From Nocardioides zeae (GTDB lineage Bacteria; Actinomycetota; Actinomycetes; Propionibacteriales; Nocardioidaceae): a DNA stretch of 64,000 nt. The DNA lies in the NCBI RefSeq assembly GCF_010686755.1, contig NZ_JAAGXA010000013.1:1-64000 (forward strand), written 5' to 3'. A program made the position numbers and the translations under genes. This document shows positions 27,944 through 36,222 of this stretch, one piece after another; positions within the stretch are counted from its first letter, which is position 1; the number at the start of each line of letters is the position of its first letter. Below the pieces are notes generated by a model. It saw only the letters and a program-made list of their open reading frames with translations, made no database searches and was not told where the DNA came from.

Positions 27944-27957
27944 TAGAGCGGGTTCTC
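27944..27957. repeat. Left 14-bp direct repeat flanking the ATPase insert
   Basis: TAGAGCGGGTTCTC, identical to 29608-29621. The intact paralogue has this tract once (TACAGCGGGTTCTC), so the pair is a target duplication or a microhomology scar. Confidence 0.9.
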
Positions 27958-29607
27958 ACGCAAAACGCATTGACTGAGCAGGCGTACCTCGACCGATCTG
28001 CCAAAATCGCCATATCTCGCCGGAGGCTGACGCGATCTACGGACGGCCTCTGATGACGAGGCCAAGCCCTGTGCGATAGAGGCGTGGAATCTCGTATGAG
28101 GCAGCCGTAAGAACCCGCCCAGTGTTTGGGCGGACGACCCCGATCTCGAAGAGACGCTCAAGTAGAGCATCCCCGTTGGGTTCAAGGCCATCCATCAGTT
28201 CAAGGATTTCTGCTCTAGTGAAGTCGGCCTTTGACAGGCCACTGAACCTGCGAAAATGTTCGCGCAGATCAGGAAACTCAGCCAGGAACGACTCGTATCG
28301 AATTTCGGAGGTCTTCGTGAACGCCTCCCGCACCGCCTCGCGCGAGAGCAACGAAGGAGACCCCACCTCCCCCAGGTCCCGCTGCTTATCGGCCGCTGCG
28401 TTGGCGAGAACGATCGTGTCCCTCGGCAAGGCGGTGCGACGGCCATCAGTGACTCGCTCCACCAACCAGTCCATGATCGCGGCCTCGCGCTCACCGGGGT
28501 AAGCGGTTGACGGGAAGATGGTCTTCAGGGCGTCAAGGCGTTCGTCGGCCGTCCAGTCTTCGACTTCGCGGCCAGAGAGTGAAGGGATCTGGCCGAGGAC
28601 GTATGCAAGAACGGCTTCTCGTCGAAGCGCCCTCTTCACCAAAAGACTCGTAAGTTGGATCGGATTCCAATTAAGTTCGATGCGCTTGTCAGTCAGGTGG
28701 TCCTTGTTGGTGAAGTCAAGTTCGCTCCATAGGTCAGTGCGGAGCAGCACGACCGGCTGAATCGCCGGAAACGTCCGACGAATGTGCATCGAGGCGGTCA
28801 GGAGACCTTCGAGTGCGCGGCGGCGCTCGCCCCTATCCGCGGGCCAGATTTCGTCGATCTTGTCGAAGACGAGCCACAGCACCTTCCCCTTCTCGTAGAG
28901 CGCTGTATTCACGTCATCGAGGAGTGTCACCACATCAAGACTGCGCTTACCGCCGCTCAATGCCACGCTTGCGCCACCTGCAGAGACGGTCACGACCTCT
29001 GGGGCATTGCCGATAGCCAACGTCCAGAGTTCTCGGAGCATTGGACCAACGCGGTAGTCACGGCGTTCGCCGACGGCGGCCAGAAGATCCCTCAAAGGAC
29101 CCCGGGGGATCTTAAATGATTCATCCAAAGCCATGCCCGCCTTGATCGCAATATAAAGCCGCCAGAGGCGATCATGGTCAAAGTCCTTGGCCTCGGACTT
29201 CAACGCTTGGAGGTCTCCCGTCGCCACCTCGGTGAGGTCACCGAATCCAGTACCCGGGGCGATGATGACGTCGTTCAGCGCTGAGCCAGCGAGTCGTCTG
29301 GCAGTGCTTTCAAACTTGGTGAACAACTCGAAGAGTGCACTTTTGCCAGTCCCCTTTGCTCCAAGCGCCAACCAGACATGCGGCTGAAGGAACTTGTCGA
29401 AGTCGCTCGTCCGAACGAACAGGCGGTCCAGGTCGGCCTCGGACTCTGAATTCACGGACCCGAAGTCCAAACTGGCGAGGGCGGCAGCATCTGTCATCAA
29501 GGCGCTCCTGAGGTCGTTGCACGGCGATCTGCAGGGGCGATGATCCGGCAGGCCCCGGATTCAGAATCTAGCCTCGGGACGCCGCACGAACTAGTCCATC
29601 ACCAAGA
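27958..29607. mobile_element. 1.65-kb lower-GC insert with a single ATPase gene and no transposase
   Basis: Bounded by 14-bp direct repeats inside a monooxygenase pseudogene. Its ends (ACGCAAAACGCATTG on the left; TCTTGGTGATGGACT read inward on the right) show no inverted-repeat match. GC is plainly lower than the roughly 70 % surroundings. It contains one gene plus a 110-base promoter side and an 80-base tail. No integrase, transposase or attachment-site tRNA is inside. Confidence 0.75.
28037..29497 (-). CDS. P-loop ATPase, Sll1717-like family
   Basis: 486 aa soluble ATPase. Walker A is GAKGTGKS at residues 46-53, and Walker B is a hydrophobic strand ending VFDKIDEIW near 209-219. An Arg-containing sensor segment with PVVLLRTDLW follows. 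The N terminus (SESEADLDRLFVRTSDFDKFLQPHVWLALGAKG) and the long helical C-terminal half (ERLDALKTIFPS; FRRFSGLSKADFTRAEILELMDGL) fit the P-loop ATPase family named after cyanobacterial Sll1717. Its function is unknown, and members are often sporadic in genomes. ATG at 29497 follows AGGAG. TAGATT (29573 to 29568) is a candidate -10. It is the only gene of an insert; a defence role is inference. Confidence 0.8.
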   Translation of the reverse strand: MTDAAALASLDFGSVNSESEADLDRLFVRTSDFDKFLQPHVWLALGAKGTGKSALFELFTKFESTARRLAGSALNDVIIAPGTGFGDLTEVATGDLQALKSEAKDFDHDRLWRLYIAIKAGMALDESFKIPRGPLRDLLAAVGERRDYRVGPMLRELWTLAIGNAPEVVTVSAGGASVALSGGKRSLDVVTLLDDVNTALYEKGKVLWLVFDKIDEIWPADRGERRRALEGLLTASMHIRRTFPAIQPVVLLRTDLWSELDFTNKDHLTDKRIELNWNPIQLTSLLVKRALRREAVLAYVLGQIPSLSGREVEDWTADERLDALKTIFPSTAYPGEREAAIMDWLVERVTDGRRTALPRDTIVLANAAADKQRDLGEVGSPSLLSREAVREAFTKTSEIRYESFLAEFPDLREHFRRFSGLSKADFTRAEILELMDGLEPNGDALLERLFEIGVVRPNTGRVLTAASYEIPRLYRTGLGLVIRGRP

Positions 29608-29621
29608 TAGAGCGGGTTCTC
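29608..29621. repeat. Right 14-bp direct repeat flanking the ATPase insert
   Basis: Identical to 27944-27957. Joining the two flanks with one copy restores the monooxygenase reading frame across the site. Confidence 0.9.
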
Positions 29622-30018
29622 GTAGCGCATGTCGATCACGCCCGTGCCGAGCTCGATGCGCGACGTCCGCGCCCCGGCCGCGGCGAGCAGCGGGAACGGC
29701 GAGGCGAGCTGCCGCGCGAAGTGGTGCACGCGGAAGTAGGCACCGTCGGCGCCCAGCTCCTCCGCCGCCTCGGCGAGCTCGATCGACTGCAGCAGCACGT
29801 CGGAGGCCGACCGCGTCTGGGAGTGCGGCGACGGCGTCCAGTGCCCGAACGACAGGAACCCGATCTTGTTCATGACCCTCCGAACAACCACCCCGGTCCG
29901 GCTGTTCCGGCGCCGCTCCGACCCTTGACGCCGCACCCGCATCCCCGCGAGTGTGATCCAGGTCATGCATCAGCCGAGCGGGCGTTCAGATCCGTTCGGC
30001 GCGACCCCTGGAGGATCC

Positions 30019-30978
30019 ATGTCCGACGGCACCGCCCCCGACCTCACCGAGCTGCTCGCCGACTCCCCGTCCAACTGGGGCAAGTGGGGGCCCGAGGACG
30101 AGGTGGGCAGCCTCAACTACCTGGGTCCCGAGCAGGTCGTGGCCGCGGCAGGCCTCATCAGCTCGGGCAAGGTCTTCACGCTGCAGCGCCTCATCGGCGA
30201 CCCGAAGGGCGACCCCGTCTGGCCGGGCCGCACCCCCGCGACCCGCACCCAGATCCTCGACGAGTCGAGCTGGGACGGCGAGGACGCACCGGCGTTCCCG
30301 GGCGGCCTGCACTACGCGGACGACAAGATCGACGCGTTCCTGCAGGGCTCGACGCAGTACGACGCGCTCGGCCACGTCTGGTACGGCGGCCAGCTCTACA
30401 ACGGCTACGACGCCCGCACGACGGTCGGCGGCATGGACAAGGCCTCCGTCGAGCCGATCGCCCAGCGGGGCGTGGTCGGTCGCGCCGTGCTGCTCGACAT
30501 GGCCCGCTTCCGCGGCAAGGACACCCTCGAGTCCGCCGAGACCTACACGCACGAGGACCTCGTGGCGTGCGCCGAGTCCCAGGGCGTCGAGCTCCGCAAG
30601 CGCGACATCCTCCTCATCCGCACCAACTACCTGCAGCTCTTCTTCGAGCTCGGCGACAAGTTCTACGAGGGCTTCTGCGAGCCCGGCCTGGTCTACAGCC
30701 CCGAGCTCGTGCAGTGGTTCGCCGACATGGAGATCCCCAACCTCGTCACCGACACCATCGCCAACGAGGTCACCACCGACCCCAACAACGGCGTCGCCCT
30801 CGTGCTCCACAACGCGCTCATGCGCAACCTCGGCATCGCGTTCACGGAGATCTGCGACCTCGAGGCGCTCGCGGCCGACTGCGCCGAGGACGGCCGCTAC
30901 GAGTTCTTCTACGCCGCCGCCCCGCTCAAGGTCGCGAAGGGCAGCGGCTCGCCGGTCAACCCGCTCGTCGTGAAGTGA
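30019..30978 (+). CDS. Cyclase family protein (kynurenine-formamidase-like)
   Basis: 319 aa metal-dependent hydrolase-like protein of the putative-cyclase family. STQYDALGHVWYGGQLYNG near residues 112-130 corresponds to the family's metal motif (GTxxDALGH). RGVVGRAVLLDMARF and LRKRDILLIRTNYL follow in family order, and PNLVTDTIANE is the later conserved block. GGAGGATCC precedes the ATG. It is divergent from the dead monooxygenase and 7 bases upstream of the acyl-CoA ligase, so the operon likely degrades a small aromatic or cyclic acid. The substrate is not predictable. Confidence 0.88.
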   Translation: MSDGTAPDLTELLADSPSNWGKWGPEDEVGSLNYLGPEQVVAAAGLISSGKVFTLQRLIGDPKGDPVWPGRTPATRTQILDESSWDGEDAPAFPGGLHYADDKIDAFLQGSTQYDALGHVWYGGQLYNGYDARTTVGGMDKASVEPIAQRGVVGRAVLLDMARFRGKDTLESAETYTHEDLVACAESQGVELRKRDILLIRTNYLQLFFELGDKFYEGFCEPGLVYSPELVQWFADMEIPNLVTDTIANEVTTDPNNGVALVLHNALMRNLGIAFTEICDLEALAADCAEDGRYEFFYAAAPLKVAKGSGSPVNPLVVK

Positions 30979-30985
30979 GCGAGGC

Positions 30986-32635
30986 GTGAGCGTCTACGAC
31001 GAGCGCCCCTGGCTGGGCCTCTACGGCCAGCAGCCGCCCGAGATCGAACCCGGCCACCGCAACGCCCTCGACATGTTCCGGGCGGGTCTCGCCCAGGAGC
31101 CCGACGGCGTCGCGGTGCGCTACTTCGACGGGGTCCTCACCCGCGCCGAGCTCGACGCCCAGAGCGACGCGCTCGCCTCCGGTCTCCTCGCGCACGGCGT
31201 GGCGCGGGGGGACCGCGTCGCGGCGTACCTGCAGAACGTCCCGCAGTTCCTCGTCGTGCTCCTCGCGGCGTGGAAGGCCGGCGCCGTCATGGTCTCCGTC
31301 AACCCGATGAGCCGCGCGCGGGAGCTCACCTACCTGCTCGAGGACTCGGGGGCGCGCGTGCTCGTGTCCCTGGAGTCGTTGTACGACGAGGTGGCGCGCG
31401 ACGTCGTCCCCGGCAGCGCCGTCGAGCTCGTGCTCACCACCAGCGAGCTGGAGCACCAGACGCGGCACGACGCCCGCCTGTTCGCGGGGACGCAGCGGCA
31501 GCGCCACGAGGGCACGACCGACCTCGCCGCGTTCATCCACGAGCACCGCGGCCAGGTGCCGCCGCCCGTCACGCTCGGGCCCGAGGACGTCGCGTTCCTG
31601 ACCTACACCTCCGGCACCACCGGCGTGCCGAAGGGCGCGATGAACACCCACGGGAACGTGGTGTTCACGGCGACGGTCTACCGCGACTGGGCGCGCTTCC
31701 GGCCCGGCGGCTCGGTCTTCGGCATCGCGCCGCTCTTCCACATCACGGGACTGATCGGGCACATCGCGGTCAGCTTCCTGGCCCCGATGCCGCTGGTGCT
31801 GGCCTACCGGTTCGAGCCGGCGGTGGTGCTCGACGCACTCCGCGAGCACCGCCCGACGTGCACGATCGGCGCGATCACCGCGTTCAACGCCCTGCTCAAC
31901 CACCCGGACTTCACCACCGACCACTTCTCCTCGTTCACGTCGGTCTACTCCGGCGGCGCGGCGATCTCGCCGACGGCCGAGAAGCGGTTCCTCGAGGCCA
32001 CCGGGCTGCAGGTGCACAACGCCTACGGCCTCACGGAGACGACGAGCCCGATGACGCTCACGCCGTTCGGCACGCCGTCGCCGGTCGACCCGGTCTCCGG
32101 CGCGCTGTCGGTCGGCACGCCGGTGCCCTCCACGGTGGTGCGGGTGCTCGGGGACGACGGCCGCGACGTACCGCTCGGGGAGGTCGGCGAGATCGTCGCC
32201 GAGGGTCCGCAGGTGGTGGCGGGCTACTGGGGCAAGCCGCAGGAGACCGAGGCGAGCCTGCCCGGGCGGTCGCTGCGGTCGGGCGACGTGGGGTTCATGA
32301 ACGACGACGGCTGGATCTTCATCGTCGACCGCAAGAAGGACATGATCAACGCGTCGGGCTACAAGGTGTGGCCGCGGGAGGTCGAGGACGTCCTGGCCGA
32401 GCACCCGGCCGTGCGGGAGGCCGCGGTCGTGGGCGTGCCCGACGAGAAGCGCGGCGAGACGGTGAAGGCGTTCGTCAGCCTGCACGCGGGCCGGCAGGCC
32501 ACGGCCGAGGAGCTCGTCGCGCACTGCAAGGAGCGGATGGCGGCCTACAAGTACCCCCGCCAGGTCGTCCTGCTCGACGAGCTGCCCAAGACGGTGACCG
32601 GCAAGATCCTGCGCCGCGAGCTGCGGGGCACCTGA
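30986..32635 (+). CDS. Long-chain fatty-acid/aryl-CoA ligase (AMP-binding)
   Basis: 549 aa ANL-superfamily enzyme making an acyl-adenylate and then the CoA thioester. Motifs: P-loop TYTSGTTGVPKG near 205, YGLTETTSP near 350, GWIFIVDRKKDMI with the hinge Asp-Arg-Lys, and the catalytic Lys in KTVTGKILRREL at the C terminus. GTG start, 7 bases after the cyclase stop with little RBS, so probably coupled. A 16-bp hairpin ends the operon. Chain length or ring specificity cannot be read from sequence. Confidence 0.94.
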   Translation: MSVYDERPWLGLYGQQPPEIEPGHRNALDMFRAGLAQEPDGVAVRYFDGVLTRAELDAQSDALASGLLAHGVARGDRVAAYLQNVPQFLVVLLAAWKAGAVMVSVNPMSRARELTYLLEDSGARVLVSLESLYDEVARDVVPGSAVELVLTTSELEHQTRHDARLFAGTQRQRHEGTTDLAAFIHEHRGQVPPPVTLGPEDVAFLTYTSGTTGVPKGAMNTHGNVVFTATVYRDWARFRPGGSVFGIAPLFHITGLIGHIAVSFLAPMPLVLAYRFEPAVVLDALREHRPTCTIGAITAFNALLNHPDFTTDHFSSFTSVYSGGAAISPTAEKRFLEATGLQVHNAYGLTETTSPMTLTPFGTPSPVDPVSGALSVGTPVPSTVVRVLGDDGRDVPLGEVGEIVAEGPQVVAGYWGKPQETEASLPGRSLRSGDVGFMNDDGWIFIVDRKKDMINASGYKVWPREVEDVLAEHPAVREAAVVGVPDEKRGETVKAFVSLHAGRQATAEELVAHCKERMAAYKYPRQVVLLDELPKTVTGKILRRELRGT

Positions 32636-32639
32636 GCGC

Positions 32640-32675
32640 GGGAGGCCGTCGCACCGGTCGGTGCGACGGCCTCCC
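32640..32675. terminator. Hairpin between ligase and siderophore-binding lipoprotein genes
   Basis: Perfect 16-bp stem (32640-32655 with 32660-32675) with a 4-base loop, 4 bases past the ligase stop and 23 bases past the lipoprotein stop on the other strand. Confidence 0.88.
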
Positions 32676-32698
32676 CCGCTCGGGCGGTGGGGCATCGG

Positions 32699-33673
32699 TC
32701 AGTGGGCGGCGGCCCGGGAGAGCTCGTCGGTGAAGTCGTCGAGCGTCCACTCCCAGGAGAGCGCAGTCGGCGGAGAGACCGCAGCCACGTTCGCGCCGCC
32801 GATGACGGTGGCGACCCGCCCCTCGCGATACTGGGTCAGGAGTCGGGCCGGGGCGCTCGCCTCGAACGCCCGCGCCTCGTCCTCCGTCTGGAAGTACAGG
32901 AGGAGCACGTCCGACGTGATCTGGCCAGCGTGCTCGAAGCTCAGCTCGTACCACGGTTCGGTCTGGCCGAAGGACTCCACCTCGAAGCCCAGCTGCGCGA
33001 GCAGCAGCGAGCGTGGCTCACTTCCCGTGAAGATGTAGAACTCATCGTCGTAGATCGCGGAGGCCGTGATCGACCGGCCGGCGAACTCCGGGTGAGCCCG
33101 ACGAGCGGCCTCGGTCTTCGCGTCGACCTGCGCGAGGACGTCGGCGGCCCGGTCAGGCTCGCCGAGCGCATCGCCCGTGATCGTGATGACCTCACGCCAG
33201 GGAGTGGCCCACGCCTCACCGGGATGGGCCACGGTCGGAGCGATCTCGCTCAGCCGCTCGTACTGCGTGTCCGTCAAGCCCGCCTCGACGGCCAGGATGA
33301 GGTCAGGATCGTAGGACGCGATCTCTTCGAAGGGCGGCTCCGCGCCGGCGTTCGCCGACAGGAGCTCCGGTGCGTCGAGCCCTTCGTCGGAGAGGAACTC
33401 GGCCACCCACGGGTGCAGACCATCGTCGATACCCCCGTTTCCCTCTCCGTTGGGAATGGCCACCGGAACCACACCGACCGCCAGGGCCGCCTCGGTCGAT
33501 CCCCATCCCAGCGTGACGACCCGCTGAGGATCGTCCGGCACCTCCGTGACACCGAAGACGTGCTCCACGACCGTCCCCGAGCCGCTGTCGGGTGCGTCGC
33601 TCGCACCGCAGCCCACCGCGATCGGAGCCAGCGCCGACGTCAGCGCAGCGAGGAGAAGCGTTGCTTTTTTCAT
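32699..33673 (-). CDS. Iron-siderophore ABC transporter substrate-binding lipoprotein
   Basis: 324 aa class III (FepB/FecB-type) binding protein. Signal peptide with lipobox ending IAVGC (Cys 22); then VVEHVFGVTEVPDDPQRVVTLGW, the usual periplasmic-binding start. A long middle helix and VTITGDALGEPDRAADVL follow. Iron control is supported by a DtxR/IdeR-type box just upstream. No permease or ATPase is beside it, so it must share a transporter encoded elsewhere. The ATG at 33673 is preferred over a GTG at 33682. Confidence 0.9.
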   Translation of the reverse strand: MKKATLLLAALTSALAPIAVGCGASDAPDSGSGTVVEHVFGVTEVPDDPQRVVTLGWGSTEAALAVGVVPVAIPNGEGNGGIDDGLHPWVAEFLSDEGLDAPELLSANAGAEPPFEEIASYDPDLILAVEAGLTDTQYERLSEIAPTVAHPGEAWATPWREVITITGDALGEPDRAADVLAQVDAKTEAARRAHPEFAGRSITASAIYDDEFYIFTGSEPRSLLLAQLGFEVESFGQTEPWYELSFEHAGQITSDVLLLYFQTEDEARAFEASAPARLLTQYREGRVATVIGGANVAAVSPPTALSWEWTLDDFTDELSRAAAH

Positions 33674-33706
33674 GTGGCTCACCTTCGTGCCGATCCGGAT
33701 CCGAGC

Positions 33707-33720
33707 TTAGGCTAACCTAA
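33707..33720 (-). promoter_or_regulatory. DtxR/IdeR-type iron box
   Basis: TTAGGCTAACCTAA, 34 bases upstream of the lipoprotein ATG, matches the core of the IdeR/DtxR consensus (TTAGGnTAnCCTAA). Iron-loaded repressor would shut off siderophore uptake. Confidence 0.85.
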
Positions 33721-33752
33721 ATTCACCTGACCGGGTGAGGCAACAGGCGTCA

Positions 33753-33780
33753 CGGAGTCGCGGAGTCGCGGAGTCGCGGA
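33753..33780. repeat. CGGAGTCG octamer tandem repeat
   Basis: Three and a half tandem copies of the 8-base unit CGGAGTCG between the iron box and the tRNA terminator. Likely a slippage tract with no coding role. Confidence 0.8.
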
Positions 33781-33817
33781 ACCAGAGAGCGGCGCGGCGG
33801 CAACGCCGGCAACGGCA

Positions 33818-33844
33818 AAGCGCCCCAGATGTTCCGGGGCGCTT
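33818..33844 (-). terminator. Terminator of tRNA-Ala
   Basis: AAGCGCCCC/GGGGCGCTT, a 9-bp stem with a 9-base loop, 70 bases beyond the tRNA 3' end on the minus strand. Confidence 0.7.
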
Positions 33845-33913
33845 CGGAGGAGCACTTCGACCGCCCCGACGTGGCCGGCACTGCGGCGATCGCGGGTCGG
33901 CGCAAGCCGATCA

Positions 33914-33989
<76 letters not shown>

Positions 33990-34052
33990 AGTGCGTCACC
34001 GTGGTGACGCGAGGAGAAACGTTAGCACCACCGTCGCCGCGGTCCGAATCCG

Positions 34053-34099
34053 GGTCGTGGTGCCAGCCCCCCACTTTCCGCAGGCCTCCCACCACGACC
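34053..34099 (-). terminator. Hairpin after glpR
   Basis: GGTCGTGGTG (34053-34062) pairs with CACCACGACC (34090-34099). The loop contains CACTTTCC, the same heptamer as the npdG terminator loop. Confidence 0.65.
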
Positions 34100-34117
34100 G
34101 ACGGAGGGGGGACGGTG

Positions 34118-35008
34118 TCAGTGACCGACCGCGCGGCGGTGGTCGTCCAGCTCGGCCTGCTGGGCCGCCGTACGCCGCTCCTCGGCCTCCGCGCGCTCCC
34201 GACGGACGAGCTCCGAGTCGGCCTGGTCGCGGCCCGAGGAGAAGACGCCCGTGTCGTCGAAGTCGAAGGCGGGCAGCTCGCGGGCGGCCGCGTGGTCCTT
34301 GCTGACGTACGTCGGGAGCGGCACCGCGACCGGGTCCCACAGGGTGCGCGGGTCGCGCGTCTCGGCGGGGTCGCCCGGCGTGTGCGCCCGCGAGAGCTGG
34401 GTGGCCCCCTCGGCGGACACGGCGGAGATGAGGCCGGTCTCGGCGTTGGCCTCGAGCAGGTGGGCGCCACCGTCGTCGTACCCCTCGAGACCCGCCACGA
34501 GGTCCGCCTCGCTGCTGGCGGCGTTGGGGGCCTCGGTGGAGCGCGGCACGGCGACGGACACGACGGCCCGGGCCTGGTCCCACGCGGCGAGCTCGCCCTT
34601 GACCATGACGCGGCACGTGACGAGCCAGGCGCCGAGGAGCACGACGGGAGCGGCGACGTACCCGCCCGCGATGACGCCGGTCAGCGCGAGCACGACGCCG
34701 ACGACGAGGAGCGTGACGAGCACGCCGAGCACCCGGCGACGGCGCTGCATGGCACGGCGGGCGGCGGCGCGTCGGGCCCGGAGCTGCGCAGGGGTGGGCG
34801 CAGCTACGGGCTCGGCGACGTCCTCGACCGGCTGGTCGGCGCCTGCGGAGCCGGCACCGCCGCGGCGCACGAGCACCCGCATCGTCGCCGAGAAGCGCTC
34901 CACGGAGCGGGTCTGGACGGTCTCGTCGTGGTGCTTGATGGCTTGGGGCAGGAGGTACACCACCCATGCGATGGCGACCGCCACGAAGATGACACCGCTC
35001 AGATCCAC
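34118..35008 (-). CDS. glpR: Gephyrin-like molybdotransferase receptor GlpR (SepX)
   Basis: 296 aa membrane protein of the SepX/GlpR divisome family. The N-terminal segment SGVIFVAVAIAWVVYLLPQAIKHHDE (about 3-28) is the family hallmark, followed by SVERFSATMRVLVRR. Two further membrane helices sit at about 92-130, then a long cytoplasmic acidic tail. In Corynebacterium GlpR binds the MoeA-like protein Glp and links it to FtsZ and polar growth; in Streptomyces SepX supports division. The glp/moeA homologue is encoded 1.7 kb away on the same strand. A GTG start with TAGCCT 6 bases upstream suggests a leaderless mRNA. Confidence 0.88.
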   Translation of the reverse strand: MDLSGVIFVAVAIAWVVYLLPQAIKHHDETVQTRSVERFSATMRVLVRRGGAGSAGADQPVEDVAEPVAAPTPAQLRARRAAARRAMQRRRRVLGVLVTLLVVGVVLALTGVIAGGYVAAPVVLLGAWLVTCRVMVKGELAAWDQARAVVSVAVPRSTEAPNAASSEADLVAGLEGYDDGGAHLLEANAETGLISAVSAEGATQLSRAHTPGDPAETRDPRTLWDPVAVPLPTYVSKDHAAARELPAFDFDDTGVFSSGRDQADSELVRRERAEAEERRTAAQQAELDDHRRAVGH

Positions 35009-35105
35009 GAGCCGAGGCTACGAGCGCGGAGCACGCGAGTCCGGGAGGCGCACTGGTGTGTCGGTTGACAACTGGTGTGGCGTCCGGGGAAAGTGTCGCT
35101 CGCTC

Positions 35106-35717
35106 TCACCCCAACCGCGCGCGCAGCCCGCCGGGGCACTCCTCGGGGGTGACGGCGTAGAGCCGGTGGTCGCGCCAGTCGCCGTCGATGTGGAGGTACC
35201 GCGGCGCGTACCCGAACTCCCGCAGCTCCAGCTTCTCCACCACCCGCAGCGAGCTGGAGTTCTCGGGCCGGATGGCGATCTCGACGCGGTGGAGCCGTCC
35301 GGGCCCGAAGCAGTGGTCGACGGCGAGCGCCACGGCCCGCGGCATGAGCCCGCGGCCCGCGAAGCGCTGGTCGATCCAGTACCCGATCGACGCCGACTGC
35401 GCCGAGCCGCGCAGCACGCTGTTGACGGTCACCTGGCCGCCGAACGCCCCGTCGACCTCGAGCACGAACGGCATCGCCTCGCCGCGGTCGGCGAGGCGCA
35501 GCAGCTGCCGCAGCCCGCGGCGCAGGGTGAGGGGCGTGTCGGTCTCGGCACCGGGGGGCGCGGTGGCGTCCCAGCGGGCCAGCCAGTCGCGGTTGCGCTG
35601 CCGCGCGTCGCGCCACGCCTGGGCGTCGCGCATCGTCATCGAGCGCAGGACCAGGCCGGTCGCGGGGTCGGGGTCGACGATGCGCGCGGGCCAGGCCGCG
35701 GCGTGGCTCCAGGGCAC
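35106..35717 (-). CDS. GNAT acetyltransferase, RimJ/RimL type
   Basis: 203 aa. LVLRSMTMRDAQAWRDARQRNRDWLARW is the RimJ-like entry, IGYWIDQRFAGRGLMPRAVALAVDHCF carries the acetyl-CoA loop (RFAGRGL), and VEIAIRPENSSSLRVVEKLELREFG is the closing motif. It may acetylate a ribosomal-protein N terminus or another small substrate. GTG start one base from the mogA stop; it keeps this place between mogA and glpR in many actinobacteria. Confidence 0.92.
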   Translation of the reverse strand: MPWSHAAAWPARIVDPDPATGLVLRSMTMRDAQAWRDARQRNRDWLARWDATAPPGAETDTPLTLRRGLRQLLRLADRGEAMPFVLEVDGAFGGQVTVNSVLRGSAQSASIGYWIDQRFAGRGLMPRAVALAVDHCFGPGRLHRVEIAIRPENSSSLRVVEKLELREFGYAPRYLHIDGDWRDHRLYAVTPEECPGGLRARLG

Positions 35718-35718
35718 G

Positions 35719-36222
35719 TCAGTCGCCGGTGCGCGGGTGGTCGCCGCCGCCGATCTGGTCGACGGCGTGGGGCACGACGTCGGCGAGCACGCCGAGGGCG
35801 TCCTTCACCCCGCCCCGGGAGCCGGGGAGGTTGACGACGAGGCAGTGGCCGGCGACGCCGGCGAGCCCTCGGGACAGCACCGCGGTCGGCACTCCCTTGG
35901 CCACCCCGGCGGCCCGGATCGCCTCGGCGATGCCGGGCACCTCGCGGTCGAGCAGGGGGCGCGTCACCTCGGGCGTGCGGTCGGTGGGCGTCAGCCCGGT
36001 GCCGCCGGTGGTGAGCACGACCCGCGCCCCCGCCCGTACGGCGCTGTCGACGGCCTCCCCGACCGGCGCCCCGTCCGGCACGACGACCGGGTCGGGCGTC
36101 GCGAAGCCCCAGGCCCGGAGGGCCTCGACGAGCAGCGGGCCGGTGGTGTCGTCGTACACGCCGGCGGCGGCGCGGTTGGAGGCGACGACGACCGCGGCGG
36201 GGAGTCCCGCGACCGCGCTCAT
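35719..36222 (-). CDS. mog: Molybdopterin adenylyltransferase (MogA/MoaB)
   Basis: 167 aa. Adenylates molybdopterin before metal insertion. [27 protein letters not shown] is the MPT-binding TGGTG signature, and [16 protein letters not shown] the closing PGS motif. The ATG at 36222 overlaps the moaC stop by four bases. With moaC and moeA it forms a molybdenum-cofactor operon. Confidence 0.94.
   Translation of the reverse strand: MSAVAGLPAAVVVASNRAAAGVYDDTTGPLLVEALRAWGFATPDPVVVPDGAPVGEAVDSAVRAGARVVLTTGGTGLTPTDRTPEVTRPLLDREVPGIAEAIRAAGVAKGVPTAVLSRGLAGVAGHCLVVNLPGSRGGVKDALGVLADVVPHAVDQIGGGDHPRTGD

Larger units (their letters stand above)
27325..29873 (-). pseudogene. Second LLM monooxygenase copy, deleted, frameshifted and split by an insert
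   Basis: The start (ATG at 29873, MNKIGFLSFGHW) through ...VIDMRYENPLY occupies 29608-29873. The rest continues at 27957 and runs to the same C terminus (LGWR) at 27325. Between them is a 1.65-kb insert. Compared with the intact copy at 24258 it also lacks about 135 bases near 27641, where the region from the AGSRATAEW segment to AGHE is missing. It also has an extra base in GGGCCCCGTAACC near 27829. The flanking tract TAGAGCGGGTTCTC is present on both sides of the insert. Clearly inactive. Confidence 0.92.

Noticed and set aside
27958..29607. Classical insertion sequence
   Set aside because: The only gene is an ATPase with no transposase domain, and the ends lack inverted repeats.
24258..29873. 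Prophage or integrative element
   Set aside because: No integrase, structural or replication gene; the tRNA-Ala at 33914 is 4 kb away and intact, with no repeated 3' end seen.
30019..30978. Defective metal site in the cyclase because HxGTH is absent
   Set aside because: A related branch of the family uses the TQxDxLxH form seen here, so there is no reason to call it inactive.
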